Assembly (NCBI RefSeq): GCF_900116515.1
Contig: NZ_FPBA01000003.1
Location: forward strand, 310,001-374,000
Length of the DNA: 64,000 bases
Origin: Geodermatophilus amargosae
Lineage (GTDB): Bacteria; Actinomycetota; Actinomycetes; Mycobacteriales; Geodermatophilaceae
Reading direction: 5' to 3'
Position 1 is the stretch's first letter. Every line of letters starts with the position of its first letter. Below are positions 8,294-16,641 of this stretch, one piece after another. The notes beneath the pieces were generated by a model. It had not been told where the DNA came from, did no database searches, and saw nothing but the letters and a program-made list of their open reading frames with translations. The position numbers and the translations under genes were made by a program.

Positions 8294-9063
8294 CGCGCTG
8301 CTCCCTCGAGGCCACCGCGGGTGGGGACGGTCCAGTGGGCGGTGATCGGTGCGGGCCTGAAGCCCCGGACCACCAGGTAGACGCCGAGCGACAACTCCCA
8401 GGCAGCGATCGGGAGCGCGGCGATGACGTGGACACCGGAGCTGAGGTCGTGGGTGCCGAAGACCACTCCGGTCACGGATGCCAGCAGGAGGGGGCCCGCG
8501 ACGAGCCCGGTGAGCGGGATGGCACGTGCGACCAGGCCGGACCGGTACAGCAGGGTGCCCAGCAACAGCGCGTTCACGGCGGCCATGACGTTGGGGCCGA
8601 GGACGAACGTCCACTCGTAGACGGCGACGAGTGACGACCCGACGGCGATCAGCGAGGCCTCGTCCGCGCCGGCGGCTCGGGCCGTGTCCTGTCGCAGGGT
8701 CACGACCGCGAAGAGGCTCACGACGCCGACGGAGATGATGGCGGCTTCCAGCAGTCGGGAGGTGACGAAGCCGAGCGCCAGGGTCTCGCTCTGCCGCTTC
8801 ACCACCCGGAACAGCACGACCGCGGTGGCGATGCAGGCGAGGGCGTTGACCACGTCGAGCAGGCCGCCGACAAGGACGCGCGTGTCGGCGCCCGGGCCGA
8901 CGACGTAGCCGGGGTCGCTCAGGACGGGGTCCAGGAAGTAGAACCGGGCAGGGATCGAGGAGGCGAACGTGAGCAGGTACAGCCCGCCCGCGAGCATCGC
9001 CGTCCTCCGCAGCGGGTCCATCGCCACTCCCCCGGTTGCCGGGGTGCGGTCGGTCATCGTCAT
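8290..9063 (-). CDS. DUF4386 integral membrane protein
   Basis: A protein of 257 residues with about six hydrophobic segments. DUF4386 traits are visible: RRTAMLAGGLYLLTFASSIPA at the start (residues about 19-39), a central GLLDVVNALACIATAVVLF, and FVLGPNVMAAVNALLLGTLLYRSGLVAR. Function of the family is unknown. An alternative start is the GTG/ATG closer to MDPLRRTAML. It overlaps its neighbours by 4 bases on both sides, so it is translationally coupled in the operon with the dehydrogenase. Confidence 0.88.
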   Translation of the reverse strand: MTMTDRTPATGGVAMDPLRRTAMLAGGLYLLTFASSIPARFYFLDPVLSDPGYVVGPGADTRVLVGGLLDVVNALACIATAVVLFRVVKRQSETLALGFVTSRLLEAAIISVGVVSLFAVVTLRQDTARAAGADEASLIAVGSSLVAVYEWTFVLGPNVMAAVNALLLGTLLYRSGLVARAIPLTGLVAGPLLLASVTGVVFGTHDLSSGVHVIAALPIAAWELSLGVYLVVRGFRPAPITAHWTVPTRGGLEGAAR

Positions 9064-9341
9064 CTGGCTTCTCCTCGTGCGGATCGCGGTTCGCTCGGTG
9101 GGGCTGCGGCTCGAGGGCGCTCGACCTGGGTGACCGACACCAGCGGCAGGCCCGTGTCCCGCACCGTGTGCAGCAGGCCGTGCAACGCGGTCTGGTCGAC
9201 GACCGGACCCCGGATGTCCGTGGTGCCGTCGCTCCCGTGCGTCAGGGTCATCCCGTCGAACCAGGCGGCCCAGCGGGACTCGAGGTGTCCTCTGACGCGG
9301 ATCTCGTAGAGCCCGGGCTCGTGGTCCTGGCCGGTCGACAT
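9060..9341 (-). CDS. Conserved hypothetical protein (BON-like small protein)
   Basis: A protein of 93 residues starting at ATG 9341. It contains GLYEIRVRGHLESRWAAWFDG and TDIRGPVVDQTALHGLL, then a Pro/Arg/Ala-rich tail. Small proteins of this pattern are common next to DUF4386 genes in Actinobacteria. No function is known. It is the first gene of the operon 9341-7316 and lies directly behind the half-site array at 9387-9432. Confidence 0.75.
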   Translation of the reverse strand: MSTGQDHEPGLYEIRVRGHLESRWAAWFDGMTLTHGSDGTTDIRGPVVDQTALHGLLHTVRDTGLPLVSVTQVERPRAAAPPSEPRSARGEAR

Positions 9342-9386
9342 GTCGCTCGCGCCCCTCTCGGCTGATGCGAGCGACCGTAGGAGCGG

Positions 9387-9432
9387 ACGTGGTGAGCCCG
9401 GATCACCACGTGTGGTGAGCGACGTGGTGATC
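9387..9432 (-). promoter_or_regulatory. Half-site array in promoter of the DUF4386 operon
   Basis: On the plus strand GTGGTGA occurs at 9389-9395, 9412-9418 and 9424-9430, and its complement TCACCAC at 9403-9409. The outer parts form a perfect 11-bp inverted repeat, GATCACCACGT (9401-9411) with ACGTGGTGATC (9422-9432). Read on the minus strand, these sites lie 46-91 bases before the first ATG of the operon, just upstream of a TACGGT that could be the -10. The array fits binding by the MalT-type regulator encoded immediately upstream; that link is inference. Confidence 0.6.
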
Positions 9433-9470
9433 TCGACGGGGTCGGGCCCGGCGCGCGACCGGGCGAGGTC

Positions 9471-12224
9471 CTAGCGCTCGGGGACGCCGCGGCCCCGGTG
9501 CCCGCGGCCGCGGACCGAGGACGTGAGGTCGAGCTCCTCGGCTCGGCGCACCGCTGCCCGCCGGTTGTTCACGGCGAGCTTCGCGTAGATGTTCTTGGTG
9601 TGCGTGCGCACGGTGTTCAGCGACACCACGAGCTCGCGGGCGATGTCGGGCCCGGCCAGATCGGTGGCGAGCAGCCGGAGGACGTCCAGTTCGCGGGTGC
9701 TCAGCGGGTCGACCAGGCCTCGCTGGAGGCGCACACGGCCGTCGGCACCGTCGAAGGCGGCCAACAGGCGCCGGACACGGTCTCCACCGGGTCCCCGCTC
9801 CAGGGCCGCCCTCAGCAGGGCAGCCATGGGTGGGCCCTCGTCCACGAAGACCCGGACGTGGCCCTCGGGCTCGGCGAGCGCCAGTGCGCGGTGGAGCGAG
9901 GCGATCGCGGCGGGCAGGTCGCCGCGGACCTGCGACGCCAGTGCCTGGACGGCCAGGCCGTCGATGAGACTGCCGGTCCTCGACCCGTCGTCCGCCGCTG
10001 CGAGGAGGCGCCCCAGGAGGCCGGTCGCCTGGTCGATCGTGCGCTCGTCCCGCTCGTCCGTGTACCTGCCCACCAGCGCCCGAGCCAGGGTGAGGTGCTC
10101 GAACTCGTGCAGGTAGCTGAGCTCGTCGTCGGAGGAGAGCCCTCGGTCCCGGGTCCACCCGAGCGCTTCGGCCCACCGTCCCTGCCGGATCCGGACGCGG
10201 GCCCGCAGTGCCGCCACCGGGCGGACGTCCGGGGAGAAGTCCCCGACGTACAGGCGCTCGGCCTCGTCGAGCAGACCGACAGCCGCGTCCCGATCGCCTT
10301 CGGCCGCGCGGATCCGTGCCATCGCGACCCGCCAGCGGTAGCGGTTCTGCGGCAGCCCGGCGTGCTCGCCCAGTTCCCGGCTGACCAGGAGGTGCCGGAG
10401 GGCGCCGTCGAGGTCGTTCCTCTCGTACAGCACCGCGCTCAGGCCCACGTGCATGTCCGCCGCGCCCCTGAGCGGAGGATCGACACGCCCGGCGAGCTCC
10501 AGTCCCTCCTCGAGAGCGCTCGTGGCCGCTCGCAGACGGCCCTGTGCGATCGCGATGTCGGCCAGCACCAGGGCGCCCCCGAGCGCGTCGGAGTGGTGTC
10601 CGGCCTTCACCAGACTCGCCGTGGCATCGGCGTACCACCGGCGTGCGGTGTCGAGGTGACCACCGGTCCAGTACGCCAGTCCCAGGAGCGCCGCCGGCGC
10701 GCCTCGCGCGAGGTGGTCGTCCTCGACGGCGAGGTCCAGTGCCCGCCGGGCGTGCGTCATGGTGGCGGCCACGTCGCCGAGGACCAGGGCTCGTCCGGCG
10801 CGGTACACGGCGATCGAACCCGGCAGCGCGCGGTAGCCGGCCTGGTCGACGACGACCATGTCGGCGGACGGTTCCCCGGCGTCCCGGGCGGCGTCCAGCC
10901 ACCGCTCCGCGGCGTCCAGGCGCTGCTGTACGCCCTCGAGCTCACCCCTGGCCATCAGGGACCCGACGTACCCGATGGTGAGCACCGGCCTGCACCGGAG
11001 GAGTTCCTCGGGCAGGGCCTCGAGCCAGCGCCGCAGCGTGGCCTCCTGTCGCGCTCGGCGCATGGCCGGGAGGGCGAGCTCGACGAGTGAAGCCGCCCGC
11101 TCGAAGTCCTCGGCGTCCAGCGCGTGCTGGACCGCCTCGGCGGGCTCGCTGTTGTGCTCCCACCACTCGCTCGCCCGGCGGTGCAGCTCGTGGAGGCGCT
11201 CGGGTTCCTCGTCCACCAGGCGCGCACGCAGCACGTCGGCGAACAGGTGGTGGTAGCGGTACCACTGGCGGCGGTCGTCCAGCCGGACGAGGAAGAGATT
11301 GGCCCGGTCGAGGGCCTCGAGGGTGGCCCTGCCGCCGTCCTGGCCGGTGACGGCCTCGCACAGTCCGCCGCTGAGTCGGCTCAGGACGGACGTCCGCAGC
11401 AGGAAGGTCCGGACCTGCTCGGACTGCCGCTGCAGGACCTCCTCCGCCAGGTAGTCGACGATGTAGCGGTCGTCTCCGGCGAAGCCCTCGATGAAGCCGG
11501 CAGCGTCGTGCCGGCCCTGCAGGGAGAGAGCCGCCAGCTGGAGCGCCGCGATCCATCCCTCGGTGCGTTGCTCCAGCGTGGCGACGTCCTCGGACGTCAG
11601 CTCCAGCCCCATCCCGTGCTCCAGGTACGCCGCGACCTCGTCGCGGGTGAAGCGCAGATCGGCGACCCGCACCTCGACGAGGTCCCCGCGGGCCCGTAAC
11701 CGGGCCAGCGGGAGCGAGGGGTCGGCCCTGGTGGCGATCACCAGGTGGACCCGTGGGGGCAGGTGCTCGAGCAGGAACGCCATCCCGTCCTGGACGTCGC
11801 GCGCCTCGAGGAGGTGGTAGTCGTCGAGCACCAGGACGACGTCGTGCGCGAGGCCGGCGAGGTCGTTGAGCAGGCTGGACAGGACCGCTTCCGTCGACGA
11901 CTGCGCCGACTGCAGGAGAGCCAGCGCGCCGGCCCCCACCGCGGGCTCCGCGGCCTGCAGCGCGGTCACGACGTACGTCCAGAACAGCGCCGGGTCGCTG
12001 TCGCGCCGGTCGACCGAGAGCCACGCCACCGACCGTCCCTCGGCCGGGACGGTGGACAGCCACTCCGCCAGCAGCGTCGTCTTCCCGAACCCAGCCGGGG
12101 CCGACACCAGCGTCAGCGCCGACTCGGCTCCACGACTCAGGCGTTCGCTCAGCCTCGGACGGGGCAGGAGGCCGCGTCGTCCCGCGGGGACGTGGAACTT
12201 GGTCTCGAGCAGCGGGCCAGCCAT
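9471..12224 (-). CDS. LuxR-family regulator, large MalT-type (STAND ATPase)
   Basis: A protein of 917 residues. The N-terminus has the MalT-like start LLETKFHVPAGR, then Walker A SAPAGFGKTTLLAEW (about residues 40-55), a Walker B-like VVLVLDDYHLLEARDV and the arginine-rich ATPase module. A long TPR-type helical repeat region follows. The C-terminus has the LuxR helix-turn-helix (LSTRELDVLRLLATDLAGPDIA, VSLNTVRTHTKNIYAKL). Start chosen at ATG 12224 because the frame upstream is low-complexity and the family begins here. It probably controls the operon just downstream (9341-7316) in response to an unknown ligand. Confidence 0.93.
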   Translation of the reverse strand: MAGPLLETKFHVPAGRRGLLPRPRLSERLSRGAESALTLVSAPAGFGKTTLLAEWLSTVPAEGRSVAWLSVDRRDSDPALFWTYVVTALQAAEPAVGAGALALLQSAQSSTEAVLSSLLNDLAGLAHDVVLVLDDYHLLEARDVQDGMAFLLEHLPPRVHLVIATRADPSLPLARLRARGDLVEVRVADLRFTRDEVAAYLEHGMGLELTSEDVATLEQRTEGWIAALQLAALSLQGRHDAAGFIEGFAGDDRYIVDYLAEEVLQRQSEQVRTFLLRTSVLSRLSGGLCEAVTGQDGGRATLEALDRANLFLVRLDDRRQWYRYHHLFADVLRARLVDEEPERLHELHRRASEWWEHNSEPAEAVQHALDAEDFERAASLVELALPAMRRARQEATLRRWLEALPEELLRCRPVLTIGYVGSLMARGELEGVQQRLDAAERWLDAARDAGEPSADMVVVDQAGYRALPGSIAVYRAGRALVLGDVAATMTHARRALDLAVEDDHLARGAPAALLGLAYWTGGHLDTARRWYADATASLVKAGHHSDALGGALVLADIAIAQGRLRAATSALEEGLELAGRVDPPLRGAADMHVGLSAVLYERNDLDGALRHLLVSRELGEHAGLPQNRYRWRVAMARIRAAEGDRDAAVGLLDEAERLYVGDFSPDVRPVAALRARVRIRQGRWAEALGWTRDRGLSSDDELSYLHEFEHLTLARALVGRYTDERDERTIDQATGLLGRLLAAADDGSRTGSLIDGLAVQALASQVRGDLPAAIASLHRALALAEPEGHVRVFVDEGPPMAALLRAALERGPGGDRVRRLLAAFDGADGRVRLQRGLVDPLSTRELDVLRLLATDLAGPDIARELVVSLNTVRTHTKNIYAKLAVNNRRAAVRRAEELDLTSSVRGRGHRGRGVPER

Positions 12225-12462
12225 GTCCACCTCGTCGGTCCACCTCGTCGGGGAGGACCGGCTCGCGCCGCCGGTACTCGGGGTCGCTGCCGGCGGCACG
12301 GGGGTGGGCTCCGGGACGATCGTGTCAGCCGGGACCGCTCCGTGTCGACGGCCCCCACGATCGCGCGACAGCTCACCCGCTCCGGCGGCCCGGAGGTCCT
12401 CGGCGTCTCGACCTCCCGTCGTCCAGCGCGTGCTGTCGCAGGTCGTGCGGCAGGCTGGCCGG

Positions 12463-12957
12463 GTGAGCGAGGCGGAGCTGCGCGGCCTGGTCGGATGGCG
12501 CGTGCAGGACGCCACGTCCGGGGCCCGCGCGGGACGGGTGCTCGGCGTCGTGCTGCACGCCGTCTCCGCCGTGGTCACCCTGGGCGCGGACGCTGCCGGT
12601 GGTGCCCGCCGCCCGAGCTGGACGGTGCCCGCGGACCCGGCCGCCTACCTGGACCTGGGTGTCGTCCGGCTGCACTGGCCGGCATCCGCCCCGGGCGAGG
12701 TGGTGGCGGCCTCACGGGAGGGCGTCTGGGCGGTCGCGGCGGGACGCCCGCCCCGGGCGCTGCCGGTCCGGTCCTGGCGGGTGGTCCGCGCCGTGCCGGG
12801 CACCGGCTCGCGGCGGCCGCGCCAGGCAGCTGCGCCGTGGCAGCTGGAGGTCACCGACGGCACCGGCACCGGGTCGCTCACCGGCGCCTGGCTCGCGCTC
12901 GCCTGGATCGGCTCCCTGGCCGGCTGGCCCGAGCCGGCCGGCGGCGACCGGCCCTGA
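12463..12957 (+). CDS. Conserved hypothetical protein
   Basis: A protein of 164 residues from GTG 12463. The N-terminus (EAELRGLVGWRVQDATSG, ARAGRVLGVVL) resembles the start of a PRC-barrel-type domain, but the rest (VTLGADAAGGARRPSW, LDLGVVRLHWP) does not settle it. It is Trp/Ala/Gly-rich with no signal peptide. It diverges from the MalT-type regulator (238-base gap) and converges on the LysR remnant. Earlier in-frame starts exist but would extend into sequence that reads as intergenic. I do not recognise a function. Confidence 0.6.
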   Translation: MSEAELRGLVGWRVQDATSGARAGRVLGVVLHAVSAVVTLGADAAGGARRPSWTVPADPAAYLDLGVVRLHWPASAPGEVVAASREGVWAVAAGRPPRALPVRSWRVVRAVPGTGSRRPRQAAAPWQLEVTDGTGTGSLTGAWLALAWIGSLAGWPEPAGGDRP

Positions 12958-12972
12958 TCGTCCGGGACGGGG

Positions 12973-13430
12973 TCAGAGGCGGAGCGCCGTCCGCACGAGG
13001 TCGGCGACCGCCCGGGAACGGCTGTGCGGCGGCCAGGCGATCACGGTGGTGACCGGCGGCGCGTCCGCGACGGGGACGGCGACCACGTCGTCGTGCAGCT
13101 GCGCCCGGACCGAGTCGGGCGCCACCATGATGGTCCTGCCGAGGGAGACCAGCTGCAGGAGCTGCGTGGAGCTGTGCACCTCGGGGCCGGGGCCGGCCGG
13201 GTAGGCGCCGTCGGGGCCGGGCCAGCGGGGTGCGGGCAGATCCGGTACGTCGGCCAGGTCGTGCACGGACAGCTCCCCGCGGGTGCCCAGCGGGTGGCCG
13301 GCCGGCAGCACCGCCACCTGCCCCTCGGTGACGAGCTCCTCGACGTCGAGTCCGCGCGTCTCGTCGTACGGCCGGTGGAGGATCGCCACGTCGGCGCGGC
13401 CGGTGCGCAGCAGCCGTTCCTGCTCACCGG
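12973..13430 (-). pseudogene. Truncated LysR-family regulator (C-terminal substrate-binding half)
   Basis: Residues RLLRTGRADVAILHRPYDE, ELVTEGQVAVLPAGHPL and the tail RSRAVADLVRTALRL are the second half of a LysR substrate-binding domain. The winged helix and first half are missing: the similarity ends near 13430, where an SDR gene tail begins on the other strand. An internal ATG at 13389 could still give a 138-residue fragment, but without the DNA-binding domain it cannot act as a LysR regulator. A single deletion explains this and the adjoining SDR remnant. Confidence 0.8.
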
Positions 13431-13604
13431 GACCGCGTCCTTGTCAACTGCGCCTGTCCGGGCTACGTCGCGACCGACCTGAACGGCTTTCGCGGCGTGC
13501 GCACCCCGGCCGAGGGCGCTGCGACCCCCATCCGCCTGGCCACCCTGCCCGACGGCGGACCCACGGGCGGGTCCTTCGAGGACGCCGGCATCGTGCCCTG
13601 GTAG
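13431..13604 (+). pseudogene. SDR oxidoreductase remnant (C-terminal 57 codons)
   Basis: The frame DRVLVNCACPGYVATDLNGF (13431-13490), followed by GVRTPAEGAATPIRLATLP and ending GGSFEDAGIVPW at the TAG (13602-13604), is the C-terminal end of a carbonyl reductase-like SDR. The Rossmann half, the Ser and the Tyr-x-x-x-Lys are gone. There is no start codon at the front edge. It abuts the beheaded LysR gene head to head. LysR genes are often divergent from an SDR gene they control, so both were probably parts of such a pair. Confidence 0.8.
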
Positions 13605-13695
13605 GGACACGGCACGACCCGGCCGGGTTCCCCTCTCGTGGTGCCCGGGCCCGGCCGGGCTCCTGCAGCCGTCGTGCACCCGTCGCCGACGACTG

Positions 13696-14580
13696 TCAGC
13701 CCGTGCGCGTCGAGGGCCGCGGTCCGTCCCGTCCCAGGAGGTGCATCAGCACCGCGGCCTCGTCCGTGATGATCGCGTCGACCCCCAGGGACAGCGCGAA
13801 GTGCATGTCGCGTGGGCGGTTGACCACCCACACGTGGACCTGCAGGCCGGCCCGGTGCAGCCGTCCGACCAGGCCCGGGTCCTGGCGCAACAACGCGAGC
13901 GACGGACCGACGGCGGTGCCGGCCGGGGGGACGGTCCGTGTCCGCGTCCGCGGCAGGATCTGGCGGACGAGGTGCACCGTGGGGAGATCCGGCGCCAGGA
14001 CTCGGACCCGCCGCAGTGCCGTCGGGGAGAAGCTCATGACCCGGACCGCCGGACGCCCGGACCACTCGAGCGGACGCCCACCGGCGAGCAGCCCGAACCG
14101 CCTGAGGCTCGTGATCAGGGCCGCCTCGACCTGACCGGCGTGGCGGGTCGGGTGCTTGGTCTCGATCGCCAGCCGCACGCGCCCGGGCGAGGCCGTCACG
14201 TACTCCAGCAACCGGTCCAGGGTGAGCACCCGCCCGGCGTCCTCGTCGGGCTCGTCGTCGTCCTCCTCGACCGCGGGTCGCGGCGGCCGACCCCGGATCC
14301 CGGCGCCCCGTGGTCGCCGGCGGACGACGCGGTGCTGCTCCAGCTCGGCGAGGTCCAGCGCCGACACCACACCGCGGCCCGTGGACGTCCGGTTGATGCG
14401 GCGGTCGTGCACGCACACGAGGACGCCGTCGCGGGTCATGCGGACGTCGCACTCCACGGCGTCCGCCCCCAGGGTCAGCGCCTGCTGGTAGGCCGCGAGA
14501 GTGTGCTCGGGGGCCTCCGCCGAGACGCCGCGGTGGGCCACGACCTCGATCTCGGACGGTGCGCGCGGCAGCAGGCTCAC
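13696..14580 (-). CDS. Glycerophosphodiester phosphodiesterase
   Basis: A protein of 294 residues (GTG start) that hydrolyses glycerophosphodiesters to glycerol 3-phosphate and an alcohol. Seen: the catalytic VVAHRGVSAEAPEHTL near residue 15, DAVECDVRMTRDGVLVCVHD with the metal-binding E/D and second His, VRLAIETKHPTRH with the third acidic ligand, and the C-terminal VHVWVVNRPRDMHFAL with GVDAIITDEA. No signal peptide, so it is cytoplasmic. An acidic insertion (VEEDDDEPDED) lies near residue 105. It stands alone. Confidence 0.93.
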   Translation of the reverse strand: MSLLPRAPSEIEVVAHRGVSAEAPEHTLAAYQQALTLGADAVECDVRMTRDGVLVCVHDRRINRTSTGRGVVSALDLAELEQHRVVRRRPRGAGIRGRPPRPAVEEDDDEPDEDAGRVLTLDRLLEYVTASPGRVRLAIETKHPTRHAGQVEAALITSLRRFGLLAGGRPLEWSGRPAVRVMSFSPTALRRVRVLAPDLPTVHLVRQILPRTRTRTVPPAGTAVGPSLALLRQDPGLVGRLHRAGLQVHVWVVNRPRDMHFALSLGVDAIITDEAAVLMHLLGRDGPRPSTRTG

Positions 14581-14856
14581 GACGTCCCCGCCGCGACCGC
14601 ACGGAGCCGGGTACGGGGCACACGGTATCCTCGAACGGTCCGAGCACCGGGCGCGAGCACCGGGTCACTGTCGTCCGGCCCCAGGACTCCCGTCCTGCCG
14701 CCGCTGGCACCGGCGACTACCCGGCGTCCGCCCGGCGACACGTGCGCCGGTCGCCCGGGACGTGCCCGGACCCCCGGCGCACCACCGCGAACTCCTGAGC
14801 GTTGACGACCACGTGTCCGGCCGAACACCTGGTCGCCTGGGAGAGGAGCGGCGAGC

Positions 14857-15384
14857 TCACAGGGACGGGTCGCCCTCCGGCACCTCGGTCGCGACCACCT
14901 CGGCCACCTCGGCGTCCTCGCCGGACAGCCCGTCGGCCTGCTCGTGCTCGTCGTGGAACGCCAGCCAGCGCATCCCGAGGGCTTCGCGCTGCTCGTCGTC
15001 GACGGCCTCCTTGAACGGAGGGAAGAAGTCCGTCTCCTCCTCGCTCATGTGGTCGGCGTTGACCTGCCGCACGGTGCGCACCGCCTCCCACCAGTCCTCG
15101 CTGCCGACCTCGTGCTCCTCGACGGCGGCCGCGGCGTGCCGGATCTCGTTGTGGTCGTGCACGCCCTCCGCCGTCTCCTCCTCGCCGTCCGCCTCCTGGG
15201 CGAGCAGCGGGTAGAACAGCTGCTCCTCGGCGACGGCGTGCACCTCCAGCCTGGCGTGCAGCGCCTCCCACGCAGCGGCGAGCTCCTGGCCGGACAGGTC
15301 CTCGAGCGCCGCGAACTCCCGCCGGAAGACCTCGTGCTCGGCCAGGACGAGGACGGTGATCTCGAAGTCGGACACGCCGGACAC
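14857..15384 (-). CDS. Hemerythrin (HHE) domain protein
   Basis: A protein of 175 residues, strongly acidic. The HHE pattern is visible: LAEHEVFRREF (first His), ARLEVHAVAEEQLFYPLL (His and Glu), then EGVHDHNEIRHAAAAVEEHE and VNADHMSEEETDFFPPF, giving the His/Glu set for a non-heme di-iron centre in a four-helix bundle. Role is probably oxygen, NO or redox sensing or iron handling; it cannot be told from sequence. The start at GTG 15384 or GTG 15375 is open. No coupled neighbour. Confidence 0.88.
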   Translation of the reverse strand: MSGVSDFEITVLVLAEHEVFRREFAALEDLSGQELAAAWEALHARLEVHAVAEEQLFYPLLAQEADGEEETAEGVHDHNEIRHAAAAVEEHEVGSEDWWEAVRTVRQVNADHMSEEETDFFPPFKEAVDDEQREALGMRWLAFHDEHEQADGLSGEDAEVAEVVATEVPEGDPSL

Positions 15385-15507
15385 CTACCCGTACCGAGGG
15401 GAGGTAGGCAGAGGGAGCAGGGCCGGCGCTCGACCACTCGCCGGCGACGTCTCCGGCCACGGCCAAGGGGCCGCCGCGACCACGCCCAGACGCTCGAGCC
15501 CCGGGGA

Positions 15508-16338
15508 TCAGTCCTGGAAGTCGGTGCTGACGCTCAGCTGTTCCCACTCGTCGGCCTCGGCGAGGGCCGTGCGGAGCACCTGCCGGTAGCTGGTCAGGGC
15601 GTCGCTGCCCAGCAGCAGCACCGCCGGCGGATCGGCGGACTCCACGGCGGTGAGGACGGCCCGGCCGGCCCGCGCCGGGTCGCCCGGCTGGGTCCCGTGC
15701 GTGGCGTCGTGTTCCTTGCGGCGCCTGCCCGCCGTCTCGGCGTAGTCGTCGATCGCGTTCCGGGACTGGGTCAGCGAGCGACCGGAGAAGTCCGTGCGGA
15801 ACCCGCCGGGCACGACGACCGTCACCGAGATGCCCAGCGGACGCAGCTCGCTGCGCAGGGAGCCGGACATCCCCTCGAGTGCCGCCTTCGCCGCCGCGTA
15901 GTAGCCCGATCCCGGCGGGGTGACGTGCGCCCCGATCGACGAGACGTTGACGATCGCCCCCGCCCGGCGCGCCCGCATCCCGGGCAGGACCGCCTTGATC
16001 ATGGTCACCGACCCGGAGAAGTGGGTCTCGAACAACGCACGGACGTCGGCGTCCTCGCCTTCCTCGACCGCGGCGCGGTAGCCATACCCCGCGTTGTTGA
16101 CCAGGACGTCGACGGCGTCGAAGCGTTCCTCGGCCTGTCGGGAGACGGCTGCCGCCCGCGCCGGGTCGGTGACGTCCAGCGCCGCGCCCAGCACGCGGTC
16201 CGGCGCCAGCTCCACGAGGTCGGCGACCGTGCCTTCGTCGCGCGCCGTGACCACGGCGTGGTGGCCGGCCCCGATGACCGCCTCGGCGAGGGCTCGACCG
16301 AGCCCGGTCGAGCAGCCGGTGATGAGCCAGGTGGGCAT
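15508..16338 (-). CDS. SDR family oxidoreductase
   Basis: A protein of 276 residues of the classical short-chain dehydrogenase type. Seen: cofactor motif ITGCSTGLGRALAEA at the start, LVNNAGYGYR (NNAG), catalytic Ser in NVSSIGAHVTPPG, and YYAAAKAAL with Tyr-x-x-x-Lys, followed by VVPGGFRTDF. The ATG at 16338 has a ribosome site (GAGAGG) 7 bases upstream. Substrate unknown. It diverges from the second G6PDH gene across about 300 bases. Confidence 0.93.
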   Translation of the reverse strand: MPTWLITGCSTGLGRALAEAVIGAGHHAVVTARDEGTVADLVELAPDRVLGAALDVTDPARAAAVSRQAEERFDAVDVLVNNAGYGYRAAVEEGEDADVRALFETHFSGSVTMIKAVLPGMRARRAGAIVNVSSIGAHVTPPGSGYYAAAKAALEGMSGSLRSELRPLGISVTVVVPGGFRTDFSGRSLTQSRNAIDDYAETAGRRRKEHDATHGTQPGDPARAGRAVLTAVESADPPAVLLLGSDALTSYRQVLRTALAEADEWEQLSVSTDFQD

Positions 16339-16641
16339 GCTGTTCCTCTCCGAGGGTGGTCCTGTCCGGGCTGCCGGGGCCCGCACGGGCGACCGCGACC
16401 GCTCCCGGTCTGCCGGCACGTTCCCCAGCCGGGAACGGTCCCAACCACACGGGGCAGCCGCCGGCGGGCGGTCCACCGCGCTCCGGCCGCCCCGCGCAGA
16501 GGGCTCCCCTGCCGCGTGGGCGCCCGTCGCGGGGCTCGGGGAGGATGGTCGGGCCATGGTCACCGCCCCGCCGTCCCCGCGACCGGACCCGTGGCCCGGA
16601 CGCAGCCGACTCCCCGCCGTTCCCGTCCCCCGGGAGCACCG

